From: Ureibacillus sp. FSL W7-1570
GTDB taxonomy: Bacteria; Bacillota; Bacilli; Bacillales_A; Planococcaceae
DNA: 64,000 nt
Assembly: GCF_038593265.1 (NCBI RefSeq)
Contig: NZ_CP151979.1
Span: forward strand, 1,688,001-1,752,000
Reading direction: 5' to 3'
The notes under the pieces are model-generated. The model saw only the letters and a program-made list of their open reading frames with translations, had not been told where the DNA came from and searched no databases. Each line of letters starts with the position of its first letter. The stretch's first letter is position 1. Positions 54,569 through 62,542 of the stretch are shown piece by piece. The translations under genes were made by a program, and so were the position numbers.

Positions 54569-54654
54569 CGTTCTGTTTTGGGAATTTCTTCATTTTATTG
54601 CGGATATTGAGGAAATACTTGCATCATTGCTTGTCCTCCAAAACACAAAAAAAT

Positions 54655-54666
54655 AACCACATCCTT
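54655..54666 (-). terminator. distal half of a terminator split by the ISL3 element
   Basis: AACCACATCCTT here pairs perfectly (12 bp) with AAGGATGTGGTT at 59246-59257, on the other side of the insertion. On the minus strand the downstream side is followed by ATTTTTTTG. Before insertion this was the terminator of the aminopeptidase gene at 59270. Confidence 0.8.
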
Positions 54667-54670
54667 CCTC

Positions 54671-54678
54671 CAAATAAG
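54671..54678. repeat. left target-site duplication of the ISL3 element
   Basis: CAAATAAG, repeated exactly at 59237-59244; 8 bp is the usual duplication length of ISL3-family elements. Confidence 0.9.
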
Positions 54679-54808
54679 GGCTCTATAATATTTGGTGTTG
54701 GTGAGTATAAACCAGCACCAATTTTTTTGAACAAAAAAAAATGAGACAGTGACAAAACTCTGGTAAAATGTAATCGCCAAAACACATTTTCCAAAGGAGT
54801 TGTGTCAC

Positions 54809-55320
54809 ATGTCTCACCATCATTCTATACGAAACCTACTCAATATAAAAGACAAAAATATCACATTTGATGAAAATTTTTGTGCAGAAGAACTCATTAA
54901 AGGGGTCCAATCAAAAGTCTTTTATGGCCAATTAACTTACCAACCAAAAGCTTGTTATGCTTGTGGACATGTCTTTGATGTTCAAATCATTAAACACGGT
55001 TTTAAAACGTCTCTCATTAAAATGCCTAGCATTTCAGGTTTTCATACCTACTTAAAATTGCGTAAACAGCGTTATTTCTGTAAACATTGTCATTCCACGT
55101 TTACTTTAAAAACGAGCGTCGTGGCTAAAAACTGTTGTATTTCCAACAATACTAAAGTAGCGATTGCTTTAAACGCCAAAGATAAAATATCCGAAAAAGA
55201 TATTGCGATGAAACATAATGTTTCTCATGCCACTGTCAGTCGTGTCATTGACAGCTTTTATAGCTATTATCAACCAAATGTTCACTACCTTCCAAAGCAT
55301 TTGTGTTTTGATGAGTTTAA
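54809..55320 (+). pseudogene. ISL3-family transposase, 5' part
   Basis: N-terminal 170 codons of the transposase: a zinc finger with CYACGHVFD and YFCKHCHSTF, then a helix-turn-helix (SEKDIAMKHNVSHATVSRVI), ending at the conserved LCFDEF of the DDE domain. The ATG has AAAGGAG upstream. The inner transposon enters after base 55320; translation would run a few codons into it and stop. The remainder is at 58383-59145. Confidence 0.9.
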
Positions 55321-55374
55321 TGTAAATTTTCACATTATTTCAGGCTGACTTTTTCAAATTATTTTGGTTCGTTT

Positions 55375-55411
55375 TCTGAAATAATGTGCAATTTTTTTGC
55401 GGATTATTTTA
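55375..55411 (+). repeat. left subterminal repeat of the inner transposon
   Basis: TCTGAAATAATGTGC, a T run and GGATTATTTTA; a close copy in inverted orientation is at 58264-58302. Probable transposase-binding sites. The neighbouring CACATTATTTCAG at 55331-55343 is an inverted copy of its first half. Confidence 0.65.
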
Positions 55412-55522
55412 GATTTTGCGATTTTCCCCAGGTTCTTTGCACATTTTTCCGGTCGTTTTTCGATGATTTTTCCGCCCCTCTTCGAAAAAAATGGAGCCCT
55501 CCGTACAAAGAGCTCCGATCGC

Positions 55523-56326
55523 TTAGTAAAGATGATGTTCCTCTGCCGCCATTCGAACGATTTCTTCATCGATCTGTTCTTTTTTCATTTGGTATCCATA
55601 CAAGAGGCAAGTCGTGGCTAGGATATTGATCACTCTTGGCCATCCTTGAGATTGTAAAGCGATGGCCTCTAGCGCTGCTGGAGTAAAAATCGGAATCTTC
55701 GCTCCCGCCATTTTCATTCGCTGTTCTATATATTGACCAACTTCTTCTTTCGTCAATGGCCCCATTTGATATCGCATGATGATACGTTGATTCAACGGCC
55801 GATGCTGGTTGAGCCGAAGCCGCGTTTGTAAATGCGGAAGGCCAGTTAAAATCAAGACAAATGGATTCGTCGAATCCATTTGAAAATTAAACAAAATCGC
55901 AAGATCTTGCAGAAAGGCATCTTTAGCCAGATGCATCTCATCCAAAATCAAGACAGGAGTGATTCTTCGTTCGGTGTACAATCGTTCGATTCCTTGCTGA
56001 ATTTGATAAAACAAATCGACCTTCCGGTATTTTGGCTCTTCTCCCAACCCAAGCGCAAGCCCTCGGTAAAAATCCATCACTCCTCCTGTGGAAAGAGGAA
56101 AATAGACGACATGATACAACGATGGATTCAACGACTCTTTAAACGTTCGTAACGTAAACGTTTTTCCAGATCCCGGTTCACCAATGAATAGACCGATTCC
56201 TCTCGTTCGTTTGATATAATCCAATCCCGCCAATGCTTCTCGATACGAAGTAGCGAGATAGGCATCCGACGGCTTCATTTCTTTCGAAAAGGGTTCATGA
56301 GAAAGGGAGTAGAAGGTTTTATACAT
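55523..56326 (-). CDS. AAA+ ATPase, TniB/TnsC/ExeA-like transposition protein
   Basis: A 267-aa cytoplasmic ATPase that would assist or direct the transposase. Walker A is GEPGSGKT at 49-56, Walker B VLILDE at 124-129, sensor-like ILTGLP follows, and a C-terminal winged region has SQGWPRVINILATTCL. The family shares the fold of ExeA and of the target-selection ATPases of Tn5053- and Tn7-like elements. The ATG has GAAGGAG upstream and overlaps the transposase gene by 8 bases. It is the last gene of the element. Confidence 0.85.
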   Translation of the reverse strand: MYKTFYSLSHEPFSKEMKPSDAYLATSYREALAGLDYIKRTRGIGLFIGEPGSGKTFTLRTFKESLNPSLYHVVYFPLSTGGVMDFYRGLALGLGEEPKYRKVDLFYQIQQGIERLYTERRITPVLILDEMHLAKDAFLQDLAILFNFQMDSTNPFVLILTGLPHLQTRLRLNQHRPLNQRIIMRYQMGPLTKEEVGQYIEQRMKMAGAKIPIFTPAALEAIALQSQGWPRVINILATTCLLYGYQMKKEQIDEEIVRMAAEEHHLY

Positions 56327-57578
56327 GATCTCCTTCCCCCTTTGCCCATTCTGTATTCAACGAAAATGGGGACCGATTTCGTTTCACATGGGCGTTATCA
56401 TGCAGGCATACAGGTTTGGCTTGAGCGACTTCCTTGCCATCCTCATATACATATACACCATGATCATCGTAACGAATATCGACGGATTGGCCAATGAAAC
56501 GAGGAGGCACTTCGTACAATTGTTTGTTGAGCGAAATCGTTCCATCGGCCTTCACTTTCCGAAACTCGCGTTTCAGAAAAATTGAATCCAACACCGTCGG
56601 ATCTTCTAGAAATTGAACCGTATGGTTTTGAGACAGAAAGATTTCATGAGGCGTTTTTCCATTGAGCGATGCATGGGGTTTACGATGATAATCTTCCTCC
56701 AGCCATCTCCAAAATCGTTCATTCAACTCTTCGAGTGAATGAACCGGATTCATGTCTAATAACGGATAAAAACGCGTCTGCACCGTCTTGAAAAAGCGCT
56801 CAATTTTGCCCTTGCTTTGCGGGTCATATGGCTGCGTATGAACGAGGGTGATCCCTAACTGTGCACACGCATACTGAAGAGTTTCGGAACGATAAATCTT
56901 TCCGTTATCCGAGTAAATCATTTTCGGCTTTCCATACCGAATGAGCGCTTCTTTGGTGACGACTCGCAGCCCATCAAATTTCTCGGAAGAGAAAAATTGA
57001 GCGTATGGCACGATGCGTGAACAATCATCGATGTAAGCGATGAGAAACGTTCTTTTCTTCTTCCCGTTGATTGGAACATACGGACCGTAAGAAAGGTCTC
57101 CTTGCCATAAGGCGTTCACTTGATCATGCGCAAAACGTTTTCTCTCCGGCATCGGTAAAATTTCTTTGCCGACAAGGTTGAATTTTTTTAATAATCGGTA
57201 TATAGTAAAATAAGAAATTTGTTTTGGGTTGATTTCCCCTTGGTGTACCAGTTGTTGGTAAAAAACCGTCACTGGCACTTGGGGAAATTTTTTTCTCATC
57301 GCTAGAATATAATCCTCATCTTCTGGAGACAGCTTTCGGGAATGTCCACGATCCGAGCGCTTCTTCGGTTTTAATCCCTCAAATCCCATTTTCCGATAAC
57401 GCAAGTACCAGTCTTGAATCGTTTTCGCAGCGATCCGTTTCTCTCCGTAATACGGCATTTCATGAATGCGATTAGCCATCTCAGTGAGGTAGCTCTTCGG
57501 ATCTACTTGTTCATTCAAAAGTGGGGCAATCAATCCGAATCGGAATAAGGCAATTTGTTCTCTCATGTGTTCGTCCAT
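56319..57578 (-). CDS. DDE transposase with integrase catalytic core (TniA-like)
   Basis: Catalytic transposase, 419 aa. N-terminal helix-turn-helix domains (TIQDWYLRYRKMGFEGL, then a second near 100-135) precede the retroviral-integrase-type core with the acidic triad D161 (WQGDLSYG), D224 (YSDNGK) and E260 (KGKIERFF). A C-terminal beta domain (LNKQLYEVPPRFIGQSVDIRYD) follows, as in Mu- and Tn552-type enzymes. The frame opens at 57587, but that ATG abuts GGAGG; the ATG at 57578 has proper spacing. It is complete and probably active. Confidence 0.87.
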   Translation of the reverse strand: MDEHMREQIALFRFGLIAPLLNEQVDPKSYLTEMANRIHEMPYYGEKRIAAKTIQDWYLRYRKMGFEGLKPKKRSDRGHSRKLSPEDEDYILAMRKKFPQVPVTVFYQQLVHQGEINPKQISYFTIYRLLKKFNLVGKEILPMPERKRFAHDQVNALWQGDLSYGPYVPINGKKKRTFLIAYIDDCSRIVPYAQFFSSEKFDGLRVVTKEALIRYGKPKMIYSDNGKIYRSETLQYACAQLGITLVHTQPYDPQSKGKIERFFKTVQTRFYPLLDMNPVHSLEELNERFWRWLEEDYHRKPHASLNGKTPHEIFLSQNHTVQFLEDPTVLDSIFLKREFRKVKADGTISLNKQLYEVPPRFIGQSVDIRYDDHGVYVYEDGKEVAQAKPVCLHDNAHVKRNRSPFSLNTEWAKGEGDHV

Positions 57579-57707
57579 CGTTTCCATCCTCCTTTTTCAT
57601 TTCGAAGGACAGCCGGCTACCCATTTCACCTTTGATGATAAATTCTTCTTTTCCACCTGTCGAGGCAAAAGGTATGTGGGACGACCTCAACACCTAGATG
57701 CGCTTCC

Positions 57708-58247
57708 TTATCGTCCAAAACAATGTGCCATAAAGTAGGTCGACAAATACCCCCACGACTCTTTGACAAACCGTTCCTCTCCCCATTGTTGGATTTTCCC
57801 GATCGATCGACAAGCTTGTTGTTGGGTATCTCGCTCCCAACCGAAAGATTTCTTCACCGAAGCAAAATACATATAAATCCATGAAATTGTTTGGATAAAT
57901 CGTCGGAGATAGAAAGAAATGAGTTGTCTTTTTGATGGATTTGTGCCGGTTTGATGAAGCACATCATGGAGCCATTGAACGATGGTACGAGTCGTATGTT
58001 GAAAGTATGGGAGAAGAAAGTGAGGGAGGATGGACACCGTTTGGAAACAAATCGAACAACGAAAACGGCAGATCAAGAGACGATATTCCTTTTCTGCGGT
58101 GATGGCATTCCGTTCATAAAAACCATGGCGATGAAGGGAATGCTTCGCATGACAATGTGGGCACTCCTCCACCATAGGAAAGTCATTGTTTTTTCCTAAT
58201 TCATGATAGGTTTCGAGATCGACTCCAAAATCATGAATCAAGATCAC
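57708..58247 (-). CDS. DUF6431-type zinc-ribbon protein of the transposon
   Basis: A 179-aa protein with two CxxC knuckles, CPHC at 29-32 and CSIC at 64-67 (with C60 nearby), then a helical region TRTIVQWLHDVLHQTG that looks like a helix-turn-helix. This kind of protein is often encoded beside DDE/AAA transposon genes in Bacillaceae. Its role is unknown; target choice (TniQ-like) or end recognition is possible. The start is GTG after GGGGGATGG. It is the first gene of the element; 120 bases separate it from the transposase gene. Confidence 0.72.
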   Translation of the reverse strand: MILIHDFGVDLETYHELGKNNDFPMVEECPHCHAKHSLHRHGFYERNAITAEKEYRLLICRFRCSICFQTVSILPHFLLPYFQHTTRTIVQWLHDVLHQTGTNPSKRQLISFYLRRFIQTISWIYMYFASVKKSFGWERDTQQQACRSIGKIQQWGEERFVKESWGYLSTYFMAHCFGR

Positions 58248-58263
58248 AGATCTTCCATCCCCC

Positions 58264-58302
58264 TATGAAATAATTCACAAAAAATTTAGCACATTTTTTC
58301 AG
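58264..58302 (-). repeat. right subterminal repeat of the inner transposon
   Basis: Read on the minus strand it is TCTGAAAAAATGTGC, a T run and GAATTATTTCA, matching the left copy at 55375-55411. Confidence 0.65.
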
Positions 58303-58382
58303 AGGATGGCAAAGATGATTCCGAAGGAATTTGAAAAAATCGTACTCTTTTTAGATGAGATAAAATGAAAGTTTACATTTAA

Positions 58383-59145
58383 ATCAGTGAAATCCGCAGC
58401 TGGAGCGATGTCCTTTATTTTCTGCGACTCTGAAACGGGGGAGATTGTGGATATCGTGGAGGACCGGAGATTACATGTCCTCAAAGAGTATTTCTTACGG
58501 TATTCCAAGAAGGCGAGAGATGCGGTAAAAACGATTGTCATCGATATGTACAGCCCTTATATTTCCTTAATCCACGAAGTTTTCCCTAAAGCGGAAATCG
58601 TACTCGACAAATTCCATATCCTCCAACTATTTAGCAGAGCTTTAAACAAAACGCGCATCAACGTCATGAATCGGGATAAAAAGAATTACAATAAATTAAA
58701 AAAATACTGGAAGCTCCTTCTGAAAGATCAAACAAAACTTGATTATAAGAACTATAAATATCATCGTTGCTTTAAAAAGCATATGTGTGAGGTGGAGATT
58801 CTCCACTATCTCATTGATTTAGATTCTGAATTAAAAGCGTCCTATGAGTTATATCAATACGTGCAACATTGCATAAAAATCAAAGACTTTGAGCTCCTAA
58901 AGAAAACATTAGAGAATAAACAAAATATCGTTTCCAGCTATATGAAAACCGCCATCAAGACAATCAACAAATACATCAATTACGTGGAGAATACGTTGAA
59001 ATATGATTATAACAACGGCATTTTAGAGGGGATTAATAACAAAATCAAAGTGATTAAACGCATTTCTTTCGGTTATCGATCCTTCTATCACTTTAGAAAC
59101 CGAATATTCATTACCCAAAACTTAGCGAAAATAAAAACAGCTTAG
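58383..59145 (+). pseudogene. ISL3-family transposase, 3' part
   Basis: C-terminal 254 codons, continuous in frame with the fragment at 54809 once the inner transposon and one TTTAA copy are removed (DEF joined to KSVKSA). It carries GAMSFIFCDSETGEIVDIVE, the second catalytic aspartate region in VIDMYSPYISLI, DKFHILQLF and the final EGINNKIKVIKRISFGYRSF with the catalytic glutamate. No start site of its own is convincing. Confidence 0.9.
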
Positions 59146-59236
59146 GGGAACCTCGAATTTCCCCTAAGCCATCCGATTACATATTACCAAATAATGTCAC
59201 TAAAATTTATTCACCAACACCATTTGACAAAGAACC

Positions 59237-59244
59237 CAAATAAG
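59237..59244. repeat. right target-site duplication of the ISL3 element
   Basis: CAAATAAG, identical to 54671-54678. Confidence 0.9.
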
Positions 59245-59245
59245 A

Positions 59246-59257
59246 AAGGATGTGGTT
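59246..59257 (-). terminator. proximal half of the split aminopeptidase terminator
   Basis: AAGGATGTGGTT (AACCACATCCTT on the minus strand) is the first arm of the hairpin whose second arm and T run are now 4.6 kb away at 54651-54666. The terminator is therefore broken. Confidence 0.8.
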
Positions 59258-59269
59258 TGACACAAGACA

Positions 59270-60499
59270 CTAAAAAGCCCAATTTCCATTTCTAAAGATC
59301 GGTTCCCGTGTTCCATCCGGTAAAATGCCGTCAATATCCATTTCGGCACTGCCAATCATAAAATCTTCATGGGTGATCGATACATTGATGCCCAAAGATT
59401 CCAGCTGACCTTCCTCCAAATCCCTGCCGCCTTCGTAACAAGTCGGATAAGCTTCCCCGATCGCCAAATGATTGGAGGCATTTTCATCAAAAAGCGTATT
59501 GTAATACAAAATATTGGATAATGAAATCGGCGATTCATGCGGCACAAGTGCCACTTCCCCTAAATAGGCGGATCCTTTATCCGTTTGAATTAATTCCTGA
59601 AGCAATTCATCACCGACTTTTGCGTGGGCTTCAACAATTTTCCCTTTCTCAAAAGTGAGTGTGAATTGGTCGATAATATTCCCTTGATATACAAGAGGTT
59701 TCGTATTGCTTACATAACCATTCACGCCATATTTTGAAGGGAGTGTATACACTTCTTCCGTCGGCATGTTGGCGGTGAAGATCACCCCTTCCGGCGTTCT
59801 GCTTGTGCCTGTGCACCAAATATGCTTTTCTGGAAGTTCGATCGTCAAATCCGTGCCCGGCGCTTTGTAATGCAATTGGACATATTTTTTGCTGTTCAAT
59901 TGACTTGCCCGCTGCTCCAAATTTGCGAGATGCTTTTTCCAATTTTCGACCGCATCCCCTTCACCGATGCGTACTGCTTTGAAAATGGCATCCCATAACG
60001 CATTGATTTGCTCTTCTTCCGGCAAGTCCGGAAATACTTTTGCAGCCCATTTTTTTGAAGGCACCGCAATAATGGACCAGGCGATTTCATCATTCATGAT
60101 GGCTTTCCGGTAATTGACCAGCGCCTCTCCGCTTGCCTTTTGCTGAGCTGAAATTCGGCGTACAGGAATGCCGCTCAATAAATCCGGATCTTCTGCATCA
60201 ATCCAAAGAAAGGCGCCTTTCCGTTCGATGCATTCATCCCGTTGTGCAACAATCCATTTCGGAAACTTGCCGAATTCTTCTTCCGCTCCATGCTCATAAA
60301 ACGCACGGGTAATCTCTTCATCCGTCAAATTGACATGCACTATCCCGGCTCCGGCTTCGTAAGCTTTTTTCACAACCAATCTTGTGAAATCCAAAGTGTC
60401 TGTCGTCGTATTGATTAATAAATATTGCCCATTTTGAATGTTCACACCGACTTTCACAGCCAGTTCCGCATATTGTTCCAATTTTTCCTCAAAAGTCAT
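59270..60499 (-). CDS. M29-family aminopeptidase
   Basis: Metal-dependent (thermophilic-type) aminopeptidase of the AmpS/PepS family, 409 aa. Metal-binding glutamates and histidines lie in the C-terminal half: TPEGVIFTANMPTEEVYTLP, GEVALVPHESPIS, LFDENASNHLAIGEAYPT and ITHEDFMIGS. The reading frame extends to 60544, overlapping the helicase stop; the ATG at 60499 has GTGAGGGA upstream at the right distance and begins TFEEKLEQYAELAV, the usual N-terminus. It is 10 bases downstream of the helicase gene. Its terminator is split by the ISL3 element, so transcripts may run into the element. Confidence 0.9.
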   Translation of the reverse strand: MTFEEKLEQYAELAVKVGVNIQNGQYLLINTTTDTLDFTRLVVKKAYEAGAGIVHVNLTDEEITRAFYEHGAEEEFGKFPKWIVAQRDECIERKGAFLWIDAEDPDLLSGIPVRRISAQQKASGEALVNYRKAIMNDEIAWSIIAVPSKKWAAKVFPDLPEEEQINALWDAIFKAVRIGEGDAVENWKKHLANLEQRASQLNSKKYVQLHYKAPGTDLTIELPEKHIWCTGTSRTPEGVIFTANMPTEEVYTLPSKYGVNGYVSNTKPLVYQGNIIDQFTLTFEKGKIVEAHAKVGDELLQELIQTDKGSAYLGEVALVPHESPISLSNILYYNTLFDENASNHLAIGEAYPTCYEGGRDLEEGQLESLGINVSITHEDFMIGSAEMDIDGILPDGTREPIFRNGNWAF

Positions 60500-60509
60500 G
60501 GCCATTCCC

Positions 60510-61649
60510 TCACTTTTTGGCGATGGTATTCGCATTTCCTTCAATTAATTGTCCTTTGTAGATCACCTTTTGGACAGGTTTTTGCCCTGCTTGCCGCAAC
60601 AGCTTCTTATAATTTTTTTCATCCTTATATGAAAGAAGCGTCAGCACTTCCCCATCGGCTCCCGCTCTGCCCGTGCGCCCGGACCGATGCAAGTATTGTT
60701 CCACTGTATGCGGGAGATCCACATGAATCACATGGGTAAGTCCTTCAATATCCAATCCCCGTGCAGCCAAATCGGTTGCCAATAAAATGCGCGCTTCGCC
60801 TTTGCGGAAATCTTCCAAAGATTTTTTCCGCTGCTCTTTGCTCATGTCCGCATGCAACGATACCACTTTTGTATCCTTATATTTCAATTTCATTTCTTTC
60901 AATAACAATTGATCCAAATTGTTGATGAACGCAAGGCCCCGAACTCCTTCAATATTGGCAAGCCTTCTTAACGCATCCGTTTTGTCCCGTTCTTCCACTT
61001 TCACAAATGAATGAACCACTTTTCCGACTTTCACCATATCTTCCGGTTTGATTTGAATATTCAACGGATCTTTCATCATCCGGCTTGCAACCAACCGGAT
61101 CTCGTCCGTAATGGTTGCTGACACCAAAACCACTTGCCGCTTAGGGGATGCACCCTCTATAAAGGATTTCACAATAACCCGATACTCTCTGCTCAATAAT
61201 TGGTCACATTCATCCAATACGATGATTTCAATTTCTCTTAACTTTAATTTATTGGCGCGGACCAACTCATTTATTCGGCCGGGCGTTCCAACCACGATGG
61301 TCGGTTTTTTCTTCAGCTTTTCAATTTGACGGGCCACGTTCGCTCCGCCGATGAGCTGTTGAACGGTAATATTTGTTCCGGCACTCCACTCCCGGATCAC
61401 TTCTACAATTTGCATGGCAAGTTCCTGAGAAGGTGCGACAATCAAACCTTGAGTACTTTTTTTCGAACCATCCAATTTATGTAGCATCGGAAGAACATAT
61501 GCCAATGTTTTGCCGGAACCGGTCGGGGATTCCGCCACGATATCTTTTCCTTCCAACATGGCCGGGATCATTTCATCCTGCACTTTCATCGTCCGTTCAA
61601 ACTTCCACTTTTGCTTCAATGTTTCATTTAATAATTCTATTACTGACAC
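60510..61649 (-). CDS. DEAD-box RNA helicase with a DECD motif, YfmL-like
   Basis: ATP-dependent RNA helicase, 379 aa. Walker A SPTGSGKT is at 41-48, GG and TPGR motifs follow, motif II is DECD at 146-149 in place of DEAD, SAT is at 177-179, and the second RecA domain has LATDLAARGLDI and HRSGRTGRAG. Its size and lack of long C-terminal extension resemble B. subtilis YfmL, which has roles in ribosome assembly. GTG at 61649 has GAAGGTGGG upstream; the frame to 61700 is less likely. Confidence 0.88.
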   Translation of the reverse strand: MSVIELLNETLKQKWKFERTMKVQDEMIPAMLEGKDIVAESPTGSGKTLAYVLPMLHKLDGSKKSTQGLIVAPSQELAMQIVEVIREWSAGTNITVQQLIGGANVARQIEKLKKKPTIVVGTPGRINELVRANKLKLREIEIIVLDECDQLLSREYRVIVKSFIEGASPKRQVVLVSATITDEIRLVASRMMKDPLNIQIKPEDMVKVGKVVHSFVKVEERDKTDALRRLANIEGVRGLAFINNLDQLLLKEMKLKYKDTKVVSLHADMSKEQRKKSLEDFRKGEARILLATDLAARGLDIEGLTHVIHVDLPHTVEQYLHRSGRTGRAGADGEVLTLLSYKDEKNYKKLLRQAGQKPVQKVIYKGQLIEGNANTIAKK

Positions 61650-61754
61650 GTTTTTCCCACCTTCCCTTGTCAAGTTTACCACTTTTTCGTAAGGATTCAT
61701 TCCATCGTTCCACCAATGATATTATGTAAAAAAGCTTGAAGCCCGATAATGATG

Positions 61755-61831
61755 AAAAAAGAATTCGCCATTCGTGCCGGAATTGATATGTTCCATTCCA
61801 GCACGGTCCTTGAATACAAGCGAATTCTTTT
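61755..61831 (-). terminator. long double-stem terminator of the racemase operon
   Basis: Outer stem AAAAGAATTCGC/GCGAATTCTTTT encloses an inner stem CGTGC..GCACG with GGAAT/ATTCC. On the minus strand it ends in TTTTTTC, shortly after the racemase stop. The two-tier shape is unusual for a plain terminator. Confidence 0.65.
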
Positions 61832-61840
61832 ACGTCCATT

Positions 61841-62542
61841 CTATTTCTTCACTTCATATCCGCAGCGGATGATTGCAGTTTCAGCCAATACCAGCAATGA
61901 ATCGATATAACGATTCCCCAATTGCAAGTTTTTATTCACAACGGACAATTCTGTACATCCTAAAATGATCCGGTCGCAATCAAGGGCAAAAACCGCTTCT
62001 TCGATTTCTTTCCATTTTTCCCTCGATACGTCTTTTCCGGATTTCACATCATCATAAATGACGGACATCACAAGTTTTTGCGTATGTTCATCAGGGATGA
62101 CCGGCTCGATTCCCTGTTCCATCAGCGCCTTTTGATACACCTTCGAAAAAATGGTGCCATCCGTCGCTAAAATGGCCACTCTATTGGCTTCAAGTTCATG
62201 TGCCCGTTTCGCCGTTTCCCTGATCATATGGATCACGGGTACAGGGGACCCCTGTTGGATTTCTTCATAAAAGGTATGGGCAGTATTGCACGGGATGCAA
62301 ACCAAATCAGCGCCAAAGTCGGCCAGTTTCTTGGCATCCCGAATAATGACAGGCACCGGATTATCATTTGACTTTCCTAAAATGAAAGCTGTACGGTCCG
62401 GAATGGTTGTGTCGTTGTCAATAATCGTATGAACATGTTCTTGGTCTGTTGCAGCTTTTGTCAGGCGTACGATGGCTTCCCCAAGGAACATTGTCGCAAG
62501 GGGGCCGACGCCTCCGATGATTCCCAAAGTTTTTTTCATCAT
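61841..62542 (-). CDS. aspartate/glutamate racemase family protein (probable aspartate racemase)
   Basis: Cofactor-independent racemase, 233 aa, with the two catalytic cysteines in CNTAH (C85) and GCTELS (C196). N-terminal GIIGGVGPLATMFLGE is the usual start of the aspartate-racemase branch. The start overlaps the stop of the ligase gene by 4 bases (ATGA), so the two are coupled. In Enterococcus faecium the corresponding pair makes D-aspartate and attaches it to peptidoglycan precursors; the same role is inferred here. Glutamate racemase is the main alternative, but those proteins are longer and lie elsewhere. Confidence 0.88.
   Translation of the reverse strand: MMKKTLGIIGGVGPLATMFLGEAIVRLTKAATDQEHVHTIIDNDTTIPDRTAFILGKSNDNPVPVIIRDAKKLADFGADLVCIPCNTAHTFYEEIQQGSPVPVIHMIRETAKRAHELEANRVAILATDGTIFSKVYQKALMEQGIEPVIPDEHTQKLVMSVIYDDVKSGKDVSREKWKEIEEAVFALDCDRIILGCTELSVVNKNLQLGNRYIDSLLVLAETAIIRCGYEVKK

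Larger units (their letters stand above)
55321..58377 (-). mobile_element. TniA/TniB-like transposon carrying a zinc-ribbon gene
   Basis: A 3057-bp element with ends TGTAAATTTTCA (left) and TGTAAACTTTCA (right, read inward), so TG...CA termini, and a 5-bp duplication TTTAA (55316-55320 and 58378-58382). A subterminal motif is repeated at both ends in inverted orientation: 55375-55411 and 58264-58302 share TCTGAAA, AATGTGC, a T run and ATTATTT. Three minus-strand genes follow in order: zinc-ribbon protein, DDE transposase, AAA+ ATPase. Ends, 5-bp duplication and the transposase/ATPase pair fit the Tn7/Tn5053/Mu-like class, with no resolvase or resistance cargo. Confidence 0.85.
54679..59236 (+). 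mobile_element. ISL3-family insertion sequence, interrupted by a second transposon
   Basis: Terminal inverted repeats begin GGCTCT (left, 54679) and GGTTCT (right, read inward from 59236) and share TTGGTGTTGGTGA about 15 bases in. The 8-bp duplication CAAATAAG flanks both ends. Without the 3057-bp inner transposon and one 5-bp duplication, the element is 1496 bp, normal for the family. It carries one transposase gene, which would be intact (424 aa) but for the insertion. Confidence 0.92.

Noticed and set aside
57588-57707. Extra gene between the zinc-ribbon and transposase genes
   Set aside because: Only 120 bases; the overlapping frames there are shadows without start signals.
55523-58247. 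Prophage or plasmid segment
   Set aside because: Exact element ends and a 5-bp duplication enclose only transposition genes; no phage structural or replication genes are seen.
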